A DNA stretch of 64,000 nt from an uncultured Prevotella sp. (GCA_937922435.1 CAKZVT010000030.1:62001-126000), one strand, 5' to 3'; numbered from the stretch's first letter, positions 17,040 to 27,131 are shown. Numbers and translations are program-made. The notes: generated by a model from the letters alone, not told the origin.

Positions 17040-19742
17040 ATGAACATACTATTGAACGTCATTTACGGCACGAGTTTCGGCGAGGAACTTGTACTCAATC
17101 TGATAACAGGCTGGGGCGGCGAGACCATGCAGTCTACGCCTTACCGTATGCGGACAGCCGACGGCCGCGAGTGGGCATGCAACCTGAAGCTCGACCTGAA
17201 GAAAGGCACTCACATCGATTATTTCTATAGCGTGGTGCGCGGTGAAGACAATGTAGTGAGGCGCGAATGGCTTGTAGAGCCTCACCGCCTTGAAATCAAC
17301 GCCCTGCGCGGCGACAGCATCACCGTGTACGACCACTGGCTTGACATGCCCGAGGACGCTTACCTGTACACGTCGGCGTTCACGGACTGCATCCGCCGCC
17401 GCAAGACGCGCCTCGTGCCGCTTAGCGACTATCCCGCAACGGTGCGCCTGAAGGTTCGCGCGCCGCAGCTGTCGGGGCGGCAGGTGCTCAAGCTCGTGGG
17501 CAATGACGATGCGCTCGGGGCGTGGGATGTGCTCAAGGCCGTGCCTATGGTGGAGCACAACTATAACGAATGGCTTGTGGATATAGATGCTACGCAGCTG
17601 CGTTCCAGCGTGTTCTGTTTCAAGTTTATTGCCGTCAACGTGGCCGACCCGGCCGATGTCGTCTGGGAAAACTGCGGCAACCGCCGCGTAGAACTGCCCC
17701 CGACGCTTAAAGACGGCGGCGTGGTGGTCTACGAACTCGACAAGGCCGATTTCCCAATATATAATGTAAGGTGTGCCGGTACGCAGGTGCCCGTGTTCTC
17801 GCTGCGCTCCAAGACCAGCTTCGGCGTGGGCGACTTTGGCGACCTCAAGAAGATGGTTGACTGGATGGCGATGACCCAGCAGCGCGTGCTCCAGCTCCTG
17901 CCAATCAACGATACCACTACAACCCACACTTGGACAGACTCCTATCCCTATAGCAGCATCAGCATATTCGCCCTCCATCCGCAGTTCGCCGACTTTAACG
18001 CGTTGCCGCAAATCGAGGACGAGGCGTTGAGAAGCAAGTTCGAGAGTCTGCGGCAGGAGCTTAACGCGCTGCCGAAAATCGACTACGAGCGTGTCAACTA
18101 CGCCAAGATTGAATACTTGCAGGTGCTCTACAAGCAGGAGGGCAAGGCCGTGCTGGCATCTTCCGACTTCAAGGCTTTCTTCGATGAGGAGGCCCACTGG
18201 CTTGTGCCTTACGCCCAGTATTGCACCCTGCGCGAGAAGTATGGTACGGCCGACTTCGCCACTTGGCCCGACCACAACCACTTTGACGAGGCCGAGCGCA
18301 AGGCTCTTTCCAATCCGCGCACGGCGGCCTACAAGCAGGTGGCGTTCTATTACTACGTGCAGTTCGTGCTTAACCGCCAGATGGCCGACGCCCATGCGTA
18401 CGCACGCTCTAAGGGAGTAGTGCTCAAGGGCGACATACCCATCGGCGTCGACCGCCACGGAGCTGACGTATGGCAGGAGCCGCGCTACTTCAACCTCAAC
18501 GGACAGGCCGGTGCTCCGCCCGACGATTTCTCCGTGAACGGCCAGAACTGGGGGCTTCCCACCTATAACTGGGACGAGATGCTCAAGGACGGTTGCCGCT
18601 GGTGGATACGCCGTTTCGCCAACATGGCCAAGTTCTTCGACGCTTACCGCATAGACCATGTGCTCGGTTTCTTCCGCATTTGGGAAATCCCCATCCACTC
18701 CGTACACGGCCTTTTGGGCCAGTTCTCGCCGGCCCTCGGCATGACGAGGGAGGAAATAGAGGCTTACGGCCTGCACTTCCAGGAGGAGCTGTTCACCGAG
18801 CCTTTCATCACCGACTGGGTGCTTGAGCGCATGTTCGGAGAGCGTGCCGCCATGGTGCGCGACACGTATCTTGTGCCCACTCACGACGGGCGTTACCGCA
18901 TGAGGCCCGAGTTTGACACCCAGCGCAAGGTCGAAGCCGCCTTCGCCGACAAGACTTCGCAGGACGAACTCAACCTGCGTGACGGCCTGTACGCTCTCAT
19001 CAGCGACGTGCTCTTCGTCCGCGACCACCGCGACCCGCACAAGTTCCACCCGAGGATTTCCGTCCAGTTCGACTTCATCTACGAGTCCCTGTACGACAGC
19101 GACAAGTACCTTTTCAATAAAATCTACAACGATTACTACTACCGCCGCAACAACCAGTTCTGGTATCGGGAGGCGATGAACAAGCTGCCGAAGATTGTCG
19201 AGGCTACGCGTATGCTCGTATGCGCCGAAGACTTGGGCATGGTGCCCGACTGTGTGTCGTGGGTTATGAACGAGCTTAAAATCCTAAGCCTCGAAATCCA
19301 GTCGATGCCCAAAGACCCGAACGTGCGCTTCGGCGTGCTCTCGCACAACCCTTACCGCTCCGTCTGCACAATTTCCAGCCACGATACGCCCACGATGCGC
19401 CAGTGGTGGGACGAAGACCCGGCGCGCACCCAGGACTATTTCAACAATGTGTTGCAGAAATATGGCGCCGCGCCTCATCCCCTTCCGGGCTGGCTCGCAC
19501 GCGACATTGTGTCGCGCCACCTGCTCTGTCCGTCGATGCTTTGCATCATCGCTCTGCAAGACTGGCTTGCAATCGACGAGAACATACGCCTCGCCGACGC
19601 CGACGCCGAGCGCATAAACGTACCGTCCAACCCACGTCACTACTGGCGTTACAGGATGCACCTCAATCTGGAAGACCTTATAGCGAACCATGAGTTCAGC
19701 CAGAACGTCACCGACCTGGTGCGCGAGAGCGGGCGAATGTAG
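17040..19742 (+). CDS. malQ: 4-alpha-glucanotransferase (GH77) with N-terminal starch-binding domains
   Basis: 900 residues from ATG 17040 (MNILLNVIYG); a TTG at 17031 is in frame but unlikely. It transfers maltodextrin segments between glucans. The first 110 residues and residues about 135-235 (VRLKVRAPQLSGRQVLKLVGNDDALGAW style) are CBM20-type starch-binding modules, as in the plant DPE2 form. The GH77 core has the nucleophile Asp in AYRIDHVLGFFRIWE, the acid/base Glu in VCAEDLGMVP and the third carboxylate in SSHDTPTMRQWW. No signal peptide, so cytoplasmic. It heads the starch block malQ-susB-pullulanase-susA. Confidence 0.95.
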   Translation: MNILLNVIYGTSFGEELVLNLITGWGGETMQSTPYRMRTADGREWACNLKLDLKKGTHIDYFYSVVRGEDNVVRREWLVEPHRLEINALRGDSITVYDHWLDMPEDAYLYTSAFTDCIRRRKTRLVPLSDYPATVRLKVRAPQLSGRQVLKLVGNDDALGAWDVLKAVPMVEHNYNEWLVDIDATQLRSSVFCFKFIAVNVADPADVVWENCGNRRVELPPTLKDGGVVVYELDKADFPIYNVRCAGTQVPVFSLRSKTSFGVGDFGDLKKMVDWMAMTQQRVLQLLPINDTTTTHTWTDSYPYSSISIFALHPQFADFNALPQIEDEALRSKFESLRQELNALPKIDYERVNYAKIEYLQVLYKQEGKAVLASSDFKAFFDEEAHWLVPYAQYCTLREKYGTADFATWPDHNHFDEAERKALSNPRTAAYKQVAFYYYVQFVLNRQMADAHAYARSKGVVLKGDIPIGVDRHGADVWQEPRYFNLNGQAGAPPDDFSVNGQNWGLPTYNWDEMLKDGCRWWIRRFANMAKFFDAYRIDHVLGFFRIWEIPIHSVHGLLGQFSPALGMTREEIEAYGLHFQEELFTEPFITDWVLERMFGERAAMVRDTYLVPTHDGRYRMRPEFDTQRKVEAAFADKTSQDELNLRDGLYALISDVLFVRDHRDPHKFHPRISVQFDFIYESLYDSDKYLFNKIYNDYYYRRNNQFWYREAMNKLPKIVEATRMLVCAEDLGMVPDCVSWVMNELKILSLEIQSMPKDPNVRFGVLSHNPYRSVCTISSHDTPTMRQWWDEDPARTQDYFNNVLQKYGAAPHPLPGWLARDIVSRHLLCPSMLCIIALQDWLAIDENIRLADADAERINVPSNPRHYWRYRMHLNLEDLIANHEFSQNVTDLVRESGRM

Positions 19743-19784
19743 GCCGAATGGATATTCTTGAAATAAAAATAAAAACCTTAAACA

Positions 19785-21911
19785 ATGCGAAAAGTAAAAG
19801 TATTATTGGCCGTGTTGCTGACGCCGTTGATGGCATTGGCACAGACGGTGACGTCGCCCGACGGCAATGTAGTGTTGAATTTCTCGCTTGACAACGGGCG
19901 GCCTACGTACAAACTGGACTACAAGGGCAAGGCAGTAGTCAAGCCGAGCCACCTCGGACTGGAGCTTGCAAAGAACAAGCACGCCAGCAAAGGCATGGAC
20001 GAGATCGACCTTATGGACGGCTTCACCATAGCGAAGACCGACACGTCGTCGTTCGACGAGACGTGGAAACCCGTGTTGGGAGAGACTGCCACCATACGTA
20101 ACAACTACAAGGAGCTGGCCGTTACGCTCAACCAACCGGCCACCAAGCGCAACATTCTCATACGTTTCCGCGTGTACAACGACGGCATGGGCCTGCGCTA
20201 CGAGTTCCCCCAGCAGAACGAACTGAACTATTTTGTAATCAAGGAGGAGCACACCCAGTTTGCCATGGCTGGCGACCACAAGGCTTGGTGGATACCCGGC
20301 GACTACGACACGCAGGAGTATGACTACAACGAGTCGCGGCTTTCCGAAATACGCGGACTGATGGAGGGCGCAATAACTCCCAACTCATCGCAGACCACGT
20401 TCTCGCCTACCGGTGTGCAGACGTCGCTCCAGATGAAGACCGACGACGGCCTTTACATCAACCTGCACGAGGCGGCGTGCGTCAATTACGCCACGATGCA
20501 CCTCAACCTCGACGACAAGACGATGACCTTCGAGTCATGGCTTACGCCCGACGCTACCGGCATGAAGGGCTACATACAGACACCGTTCAACACGCCGTGG
20601 CGCACCGTCATCGTTAGTGACGACGCACGCGACATGCTCGCATCCAACCTTATCCTCAACCTGAACGAGCCTTGCGCCCTCGACGATGTAAGCTGGATTC
20701 ACCCCGTGAAGTATTGCGGCGTATGGTGGGACATGATTGTAGGCCGTGCCTCATGGAGCTACACCAACGAATATCCGTCTGTACGCTTGGGCGTGACCGA
20801 CTATAAGAACAGCAAGCCTAACGGTACACACGGGGCGAACAACGAGAATGTGAAGAAGTACATCGACTTCGCCGCAGCCAACGGTCTCGACCAGGTGCTC
20901 GTAGAGGGATGGAACGAAGGCTGGGAAGACTGGGCCGGACATTCGAAATTCGACGTGTTCGACTTTGTTACCCCGTATCCCGACTTCGACATAAAGATGC
21001 TTAACGACTATGCGCACTCAAAGGGAGTGAAGCTCATCATGCACCACGAGACATCGGCGTCGGTGATGAACTACGAGCGTTGGATGGAAAAGGCGTACAC
21101 GCTGATGAACAAATACGGCTACGACGCGGTTAAGAGCGGATACGTAGGCGACATGATTCCGCGTGGCGAGCACCATTACAGCCAGACCATGAACAACCAC
21201 TACCTGCACGCCGTGAAGGAAGCAGCCAAGCACCACATCATGGTCAACGCGCACGAGGCGGTGCGCCCGACTGGTCTCTGCCGCACATATCCCAACCTCA
21301 TAGGCAACGAGAGTGCGCGCGGCACGGAGTACGAGGCGTTCGGCGGAAGCAAGCCGTTCCACACCGTGGTGCTGCCCTTCACGCGCCTGCAAGGCGGCCC
21401 GATGGACTACACTCCGGGTATTCTTGAGACACAACTCTATACGTGGAGCAATAACAAGTCATACGTGCGCACCACGCTCGTAGGCCAGCTGGCACTCTAC
21501 TGCACCATGTACAGCCCGTTGCAGATGGCCGCCGACCTGCCCGAGAACTACGAGAAGTACTACGACGCGTTCCAGTTCATCAAGGACGTTGCCGTTGACT
21601 GGGACGACTCCAAGTATCTCGAGGCCGAGCCGGGCGACTATATCACCGTGGCGCGCAAGGCCAAGGGCACTGACAACTGGTTCATAGGCGGCAAGTGCGA
21701 CGAGAACGGACACAAGTCTGTCGTCAAGCTCGACTTCCTCGACAAGGGCAAGAAGTATGAGTGCACAATCTACGCCGACGCAAAGGACGCCCATTACGAG
21801 AAGAACCCCAAGGCGTACACCATAACCAAGAAGACCGTCAAGAAGGGCGACACCCTCAAGCTGACGGAAGCCCCCGGCGGCGGCTTCGCTGTATCGTTGA
21901 TTGCGAAGTGA
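19785..21911 (+). CDS. susB: Alpha-glucosidase SusB (GH97)
   Basis: 708 residues. Signal peptide ending TPLMALA-Q, so periplasmic. It shows the GH97 layout: N-terminal beta-sandwich (TSPDGNVVLNFSLDNGRPTYKLDYKGKAVV split), TIM barrel with FDVFDFVTPYPDFDI, and the catalytic/calcium cluster NAHEAVRPTGLCRTYPNL followed by IGNESARGTEYEAFGG, in which the Glu of GNE and the later Glu match the inverting SusB subgroup. C-terminal beta domain. It cleaves maltooligosaccharides to glucose. It starts 42 bases after malQ. The following gap holds a composite 22-mer element. Confidence 0.94.
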   Translation: MRKVKVLLAVLLTPLMALAQTVTSPDGNVVLNFSLDNGRPTYKLDYKGKAVVKPSHLGLELAKNKHASKGMDEIDLMDGFTIAKTDTSSFDETWKPVLGETATIRNNYKELAVTLNQPATKRNILIRFRVYNDGMGLRYEFPQQNELNYFVIKEEHTQFAMAGDHKAWWIPGDYDTQEYDYNESRLSEIRGLMEGAITPNSSQTTFSPTGVQTSLQMKTDDGLYINLHEAACVNYATMHLNLDDKTMTFESWLTPDATGMKGYIQTPFNTPWRTVIVSDDARDMLASNLILNLNEPCALDDVSWIHPVKYCGVWWDMIVGRASWSYTNEYPSVRLGVTDYKNSKPNGTHGANNENVKKYIDFAAANGLDQVLVEGWNEGWEDWAGHSKFDVFDFVTPYPDFDIKMLNDYAHSKGVKLIMHHETSASVMNYERWMEKAYTLMNKYGYDAVKSGYVGDMIPRGEHHYSQTMNNHYLHAVKEAAKHHIMVNAHEAVRPTGLCRTYPNLIGNESARGTEYEAFGGSKPFHTVVLPFTRLQGGPMDYTPGILETQLYTWSNNKSYVRTTLVGQLALYCTMYSPLQMAADLPENYEKYYDAFQFIKDVAVDWDDSKYLEAEPGDYITVARKAKGTDNWFIGGKCDENGHKSVVKLDFLDKGKKYECTIYADAKDAHYEKNPKAYTITKKTVKKGDTLKLTEAPGGGFAVSLIAK

Positions 21912-21914
21912 TTT

Positions 21915-22024
21915 GTAAAAGACGGTCTTTCGCACGGCGAAAGACCGTCTTTTACCTTACGAAAGGCCACCTTTTGCAGGCCAAAAGACGGCCTTTTGCA
22001 AAACGCTGGAATACAAGACGTTAC
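21915..22024 (+). repeat. 110-bp composite 22-mer element, copy 3
   Basis: Units start at 21915, 21937, 21959 and 21981, with the terminal 22-mer at 22003-22024 ending GTTAC. It occupies almost the whole 127-base gap between susB and the pullulanase gene, ending 14 bases before that gene. Confidence 0.85.
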
Positions 22025-22038
22025 GAAACTGATAAATA

Positions 22039-24030
22039 ATGACTGATATGAAGATTACAAACATGTTGCTTGCAGGCTTCCTTTCGCTGGCTATGGCTCA
22101 AGAAGCTGTTGCGCAAGAAGCGGCCACGCGCATGGCGCGTAAGCCCAAAGCGCCTGTGGCTGAAAGGCCGGTCTCGCTGTTCCGCTTCGCCGACGAGGTA
22201 AACTATTCGCCCAAGCAGACCACCTTCAAGCTGTTCGCCCCGAAGGACGCGGAGAGCGTCACGCTCAGCATCTACGCCGAAGGGCAGGGCGGCAAGCCGT
22301 TGCAAGAGATGATGATGTCCTATTCAAGTGCCGGATATTACACCGCCACGCTCGACGGCGACTGGAAAGGCAAGTTCTACACGTTCGACACCGGGCGCGG
22401 CGAATGCCCGGGAGTGTTCGCCAAGGCCGTAGGAGTGAACGGACAGAGGGGCGCAATCGTCGACCTCGACGAGACCAATCCCGAGGGCTGGGACACCGAC
22501 CGCATCACCGAAAAGGTGAAGATGACCGACCTCGTGATTTACGAGATGCACCACCGCGACTTCTCCATCGACCCGTCGTCGGGGCTGAAGTACAAGGGAA
22601 AGTTCCTCGCCCTGACCGAGCAGAAGGCCATAGACCACCTGAAACGGCTCGGCGTCAACGCCGTACACATACTGCCGTCATACGACTATGCGTCAGTTGA
22701 CGAGACGAAGTTGGACACGCCCCAATACAACTGGGGCTACGACCCGTTGAACTACAACGTGCCTGAAGGCTCGTATTCAACCGACCCTTACAACCCTACA
22801 ACGCGCATACGCGAGTTCAAAGAGATGGTGCGCGCCCTGCACAAGGCCGGCATCCGCGTAATCCTCGACGTGGTTTACAACCATACTTTCAACATTGATG
22901 GCAGCAATTTCCAGCGTACTTATCCTGACGTTTTCTACCGCAAGACCGCCGACGGCAAGTGGTCTGACGGCTCGGGATGCGGCAACGAGACCGCAAGCGA
23001 GCTTGACCCCATGCGCAACTTCATGCTCCAGTCCATGCGTTACTGGGTTGACGAGTACCACATCGACGGCTTCCGTGTAGACCTGATGGGCGTGCACGAC
23101 ATCGAGACAATGAACAGAATACGCCGCATGTTCGACCTTACCTTCCCCGCAACGTTCATCTACGGCGAGGGTTGGAGTGCAGGGGCGTGCGCCTATCCGG
23201 TGGAAAAGCTTGCCGTGAAGGCCAACATGCGTAAGACACCCGGCATCGCAGCCTTCGGCGACGAGATGCGCGACGCGCTGCGCGGCCCGTTCAGCGACGA
23301 CACCAAGGGCGCGTTCATAGCCGGCCTGCCGGGCAATGAGGAGAGCCTGAAGTTCGGCATCGCCGGGGCAATAAGCCATCCGCAGGTAGACATGACGAAG
23401 GTGAACTACAGCAAGGAGGCATGGGCTTTGCAGCCTTGGCAGGCCATAAGCTACGTCAGTTGCCATGACGACATGTGCCTTGTTGACCGCCTACGCGCCA
23501 GCATTCCCGGCATCGGGCAGGACGAACTCATACGTCTCGACCTCCTGGCGCAGACCGCCGTGTTCACGTCGCAGGGCGTTCCGTTCATCCTTTCGGGCGA
23601 AGAGATGCTGCGAGACAAGAAGGGCGTGCACAACAGTTTCAACTCCCCTGACAGCATCAACCGTCTGGATTGGACTAATTTGGAGAAATATCCGCAGGTG
23701 TTCAGCTATTACAGCAACCTCATTTCCATGCGAAAGAACCACCCGGCGTTCCGCCTCGGCGATGCTGAATGCGTGCGCAAGCACCTTGAGTTCCTGCCCG
23801 TGCAGGACTGCCTCGTGGCCTTCCGCCTGAAGGGCAACCCCAAGGGCGACTCCTGGAAGAACATAACCGTAATATTGAACTCCGCCAAACAGGCGCGCAG
23901 CGTTGACATTCCGATGGGCAACTACACCGTAGTCTGTCGCGACGGGGTAATCAACGAGGCCGGACTCGGCACCGTAACAGGCTCTCAAGTCAGCGTTCCG
24001 GCGCAGTCGGCGGTAATATTGCATGAATAA
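22039..24030 (+). CDS. pulA: Type I pullulanase (GH13 with CBM48)
   Basis: 663 residues. Signal peptide (LLAGFLSLAMAQEAVAQ); ATG 22048 three codons in is an equally good start. A CBM48-like domain (about 50-150, TTFKLFAPKDAESVTLSIYAE split) precedes the GH13 barrel. The type I pullulanase mark YNWGYDP is at about 232-238. Catalytic residues: Asp in DGFRVDLMG, Glu in IYGEGW, Asp in VSCHDDM. It debranches alpha-1,6 links in starch, glycogen or pullulan. It lies 14 bases after a composite 22-mer element and 14 bases before susA, so it probably shares a transcript with susA. Confidence 0.92.
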   Translation: MTDMKITNMLLAGFLSLAMAQEAVAQEAATRMARKPKAPVAERPVSLFRFADEVNYSPKQTTFKLFAPKDAESVTLSIYAEGQGGKPLQEMMMSYSSAGYYTATLDGDWKGKFYTFDTGRGECPGVFAKAVGVNGQRGAIVDLDETNPEGWDTDRITEKVKMTDLVIYEMHHRDFSIDPSSGLKYKGKFLALTEQKAIDHLKRLGVNAVHILPSYDYASVDETKLDTPQYNWGYDPLNYNVPEGSYSTDPYNPTTRIREFKEMVRALHKAGIRVILDVVYNHTFNIDGSNFQRTYPDVFYRKTADGKWSDGSGCGNETASELDPMRNFMLQSMRYWVDEYHIDGFRVDLMGVHDIETMNRIRRMFDLTFPATFIYGEGWSAGACAYPVEKLAVKANMRKTPGIAAFGDEMRDALRGPFSDDTKGAFIAGLPGNEESLKFGIAGAISHPQVDMTKVNYSKEAWALQPWQAISYVSCHDDMCLVDRLRASIPGIGQDELIRLDLLAQTAVFTSQGVPFILSGEEMLRDKKGVHNSFNSPDSINRLDWTNLEKYPQVFSYYSNLISMRKNHPAFRLGDAECVRKHLEFLPVQDCLVAFRLKGNPKGDSWKNITVILNSAKQARSVDIPMGNYTVVCRDGVINEAGLGTVTGSQVSVPAQSAVILHE

Positions 24031-24044
24031 AAAACAGTCACAAT

Positions 24045-25937
24045 ATGAAAAAACTTCTTTTATCTTTAAGTCTGATTTTAAGCGTTATGGCAATCAACGC
24101 GGCGGTCAAGGTTGACCGCATCGACCCTACCAACTGGTTTGTCGGCATGAAGAACCCGTCGCTCCAGCTGATGGTTTACGGCGAAGGAATAGGCTCCGCC
24201 GACGTGACAACCGACTATGCAGGCGTGCGTGTGGACAGCATCGTGCGCGTAGACAGTCCCAACTACCTGCTCGTTTACCTCAATCTGGAGGGCGCGCAGC
24301 CAGGAGAGATGACCCTTGAGTTCAAGAATGGCAAGGCGAAGAAGAAGGTCAAGTACGAGCTTAAGGCGCGCGAGAAGCGCGGAGAGGAGCGCATGGGCTT
24401 CACCAACGCCGACGTTCTGTACATGCTTATGCCCGACCGCTTCGCCGACGGAGACCCTACTAACAACCAAGTCAAGGGCTTGTACCCTTACATCATCGAC
24501 CGTTCGCAGCCCAGCCTGCGCCACGGCGGCGACCTGGAGGGCATCCGCCAGCACCTCGATTACTTCAAGGAGCTGGGCGTTACGGCTCTTTGGTTCACCC
24601 CGGTGCTTGAAAATAATTCGCCTGACTCCAACGGCAGCAGCTCGTATCACGGCTACGCTACGACCGACTATTACCGTGTTGACCCGCGTTTCGGCACCAA
24701 CGACGAGTACAAACGCCTCTGCGACGAGGCTCACTCGAAAGGTCTGAAGGTTGTGATGGACATGATTTTCAACCACTGCGGCTTCGAACACCCGTGGGTT
24801 GCCGACATGCCGACGAAGGATTGGCTAAATACGCCGGAGTGGCTTGCAGCACGCAAGGACAAGACAAAGCCCGAAGTGAACGACAAGTACCTGCAAACCA
24901 CGTACAAGCTGACACCAATCGTTGACCCGTATGCCAGCCAGGTGGACTTCAAAGAGACTGTTGACGGATGGTTTGTGCCGACAATGCCCGACCTGAACCA
25001 GAAGAATCCGCACGTGATGACTTACCTCATACAGAACAGCGAGTGGTGGATTGAGACCGTGGGCATCGACGGCATCCGCATGGACACTTACCCGTATGCC
25101 GACGCCGACGGCATGGCAAGGTGGATGAAGACGCTCAATGATGAGTACCCCAACTTCAATGTGGTGGGCGAAACTTGGGTTACGGAGCCTGCATACACCG
25201 CCGCTTGGCAGAAGGACAGCAAGCTCTCGAAGAGCAACAGCTATCTCGGCACGGTGATGGACTTCAGCTTCTACGACAAAATCAACCAGGCGAAGCGCGA
25301 GGACACCGACGGTTTCTCCACGGGAATGAACCGCATTTACAACAACTTTGTGTACGACTATCTCTATCCCAACCCGTCAAGCGTGATGGCGTTCGTCGAG
25401 AACCATGACACCGACCGCTTCCTCGGCAACGGCAAGGACACAACAGCGCTGAAGCAGGCGTTGGCAATCCTGCTCACCGTAAACCGCATTCCGCAGCTGT
25501 ATTACGGCACGGAGGTGCTGATGAACGGCACCAAGGAGGTTACCGACGGCAACGTGCGCAAGGACTTCCCGGGTGGTTTTCCGGGCGACGAGCGCAGCGC
25601 TTTCACAGCCGAAGGCCGCACACGGGCGGAGAACGCGATGTTTACCTGGTTGAGCAAACTGCTCCACTGGCGTCAGGGCAACGACGTAATAGTTAAGGGA
25701 AAGCAGACCCAGTTCATACCGTTCAACGGCGTTTACGTCATCGCACGCCAGTATAACGGCAAGACGGCCATGACCGTTGTCAACGGCACACGCAAGCCCG
25801 CGCAGCTCGCCGTGAAGCGTTACGCCGAGGTAATAGGCGCGAAGACCACGGCCAAGGACGTACTTACGGGTAAGACCGTGCAGCTTACAAGCGACGTGGA
25901 GCTGACTCCGCGCGGCGTGATGATACTCGAATTCTAA
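24045..25937 (+). CDS. susA: Neopullulanase/cyclomaltodextrinase-type alpha-amylase (SusA-like, GH13)
   Basis: 630 residues. Signal peptide MKKLLLSLSLILSVMAINA, no lipobox, so periplasmic as for SusA rather than surface-anchored SusG. The N-terminal Ig-like cyclomaltodextrinase domain (VDRIDPTNWFVGMKNPSLQL split) is followed by the GH13 barrel. Catalytic residues: Asp in GIDGIRMDTYPYAD, Glu in VVGETWV, Asp in FVENHDTDRF. It degrades maltooligosaccharides and cyclodextrins. Last gene of the starch block; it is followed by a 60-bp perfect inverted repeat. No susC, susD or susR lies in the window. Confidence 0.92.
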   Translation: MKKLLLSLSLILSVMAINAAVKVDRIDPTNWFVGMKNPSLQLMVYGEGIGSADVTTDYAGVRVDSIVRVDSPNYLLVYLNLEGAQPGEMTLEFKNGKAKKKVKYELKAREKRGEERMGFTNADVLYMLMPDRFADGDPTNNQVKGLYPYIIDRSQPSLRHGGDLEGIRQHLDYFKELGVTALWFTPVLENNSPDSNGSSSYHGYATTDYYRVDPRFGTNDEYKRLCDEAHSKGLKVVMDMIFNHCGFEHPWVADMPTKDWLNTPEWLAARKDKTKPEVNDKYLQTTYKLTPIVDPYASQVDFKETVDGWFVPTMPDLNQKNPHVMTYLIQNSEWWIETVGIDGIRMDTYPYADADGMARWMKTLNDEYPNFNVVGETWVTEPAYTAAWQKDSKLSKSNSYLGTVMDFSFYDKINQAKREDTDGFSTGMNRIYNNFVYDYLYPNPSSVMAFVENHDTDRFLGNGKDTTALKQALAILLTVNRIPQLYYGTEVLMNGTKEVTDGNVRKDFPGGFPGDERSAFTAEGRTRAENAMFTWLSKLLHWRQGNDVIVKGKQTQFIPFNGVYVIARQYNGKTAMTVVNGTRKPAQLAVKRYAEVIGAKTTAKDVLTGKTVQLTSDVELTPRGVMILEF

Positions 25938-25946
25938 AGTTACTTT

Positions 25947-26114
25947 TAGAAGTTAAAGGAGTTAAAGAAGTTATCGCTCCCTTCGGTCGCTAAGAAGTTA
26001 AAGACATTACTTTTGTCAGCAGACAAGCAGTCAGTGACAAGTAGACAAGGCATTTGTCTTTAACTTCTTAGCGACCGAAGGGAGCGATAACTTCTTTAAC
26101 TCCTTTAACTTCTA
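25947..26114. repeat. Perfect 60-bp inverted repeat in a convergent gap
   Basis: Arms 25947-26006 and 26055-26114 are exact reverse complements separated by 48 bases. Each arm has the words AGTTAAAGGAGTTAAAGAAG, then a distinct core ATCGCTCCCTTCGGTCGCT, then AAGAAGTTAAAGACA. A further CTCCTTTAACTTCTA follows at about 26122-26136. It fills the gap between susA and the next gene and would form a very strong hairpin in either transcript. Confidence 0.9.
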
Positions 26115-26144
26115 AACAGAACTCCTTTAACTTCTAATAAATTC

Positions 26145-27083
26145 TTACTTCTTTTTAAGCACAAGTCCGTCGTTCACGTAGCAGTCGCCGAACTCGCTGC
26201 CGTCGGTCAGCGTCACGTCGCTCACCGTCAGCGTATTTTTTGCCGGGTCAACGGTCAGCGTCGCGGTGTAGATATGGCCGTCGCGGCTGCTCACGAAGGT
26301 GATGCCGGCCTTGTTGCCGTTGGGGTTGCAGGCCGTGATAGAGCAGTCGTCAACCCTGTCTCCGTATCCGACGTGTATCATTCCGTAACACTTTATGTCA
26401 TTATAGTCGGCGTCAGTGCCGTTGACAGTCATGCCGTACAAGTCGAGTTCGGCCTTCGCCTCGAAGCCGTTGCCTGTCGCCGTCCACACACCCTTGAACG
26501 GTTTAGCCCCTGCCGTAGCGTCTGCCGTCCGCGCCGGGATTGGTACGTTGCGCAGCTCGATGAAGCGGTCAACGTATCCGTCAGCCCCCTCGTGCGTCCT
26601 TGTGCGCAGCTGTAGCAGGCTCATTGTAGTGCCGCCTTCGGGCAGGTCGAACAGCGCGTAGGTACACCTTACCGGCACGCCAGGCTCGAAGTCGAAGTCG
26701 CCGTTGCCCACGGTGGTGAGGTTCTTGCCCACAAAGCTACGGCTGGCGTACTCGTTGCCGTCGCCGTCAAAGGTCTTCATCTTGTTGAAGTCGTACACGC
26801 GCACCGTCTTGTCGCCCGTATTGGTGACGATGATGTCAACGCCGCAGAAGTCCTTTTGCCACGTCACACCCTTGTAATCGACGCTGAAGCCCGGCAGTCT
26901 GTTCACGATTTTAACGCCGGCCACGGTCTTGGTCTGTGCCGTCTCTTTATTCTTTGACGACGGCGTGTCGAGCAGTTTGGCAGCAGCCTTGCCCAATTTC
27001 TTGAAAAACTGCGCCTCCGCCTGTTGCGGCGTGAAGGCTAAAATGGCCATTACGGCCAAGGCCGCGATGCTTGTTCTGTTCAT
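26145..27083 (-). CDS. Secreted protein of unknown function
   Basis: 312 residues. Signal peptide IAALAVMAILAFTPQQAEA-Q, then FFKKLGKAAAKLLD, a start often seen in Bacteroidetes periplasmic proteins. The body is beta-rich: a first domain of about 50-170 (GFSVDYKGVTWQKDFCGVDI, VTNTGDKTVRVYDFNKMK) resembling small extracellular Ig-like domains, and a C-terminal domain of about 190-312 (GVWTATGNGFEAKAELDLYG, TLTVDPAKNTLTVSDVTLTDG). Not recognised as a named family. The downstream SH3 protein, transcribed away from it, also has a domain starting with a GxW-T motif (CGAWTDESPDG), so the C-terminal parts may be distantly related; this is a weak guess. Confidence 0.6.
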   Translation of the reverse strand: MNRTSIAALAVMAILAFTPQQAEAQFFKKLGKAAAKLLDTPSSKNKETAQTKTVAGVKIVNRLPGFSVDYKGVTWQKDFCGVDIIVTNTGDKTVRVYDFNKMKTFDGDGNEYASRSFVGKNLTTVGNGDFDFEPGVPVRCTYALFDLPEGGTTMSLLQLRTRTHEGADGYVDRFIELRNVPIPARTADATAGAKPFKGVWTATGNGFEAKAELDLYGMTVNGTDADYNDIKCYGMIHVGYGDRVDDCSITACNPNGNKAGITFVSSRDGHIYTATLTVDPAKNTLTVSDVTLTDGSEFGDCYVNDGLVLKKK

Positions 27084-27131
27084 TGCAGATGTTTTTAAGG
27101 TTTATAAATGTTAATGATTTTAATTATTGTT

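Noticed and set aside
17049..19049. 666-codon antisense frame across malQ
   Set aside because: It is a GC-rich shadow frame opposite a clear GH77 enzyme with all catalytic motifs; no promoter or family match.
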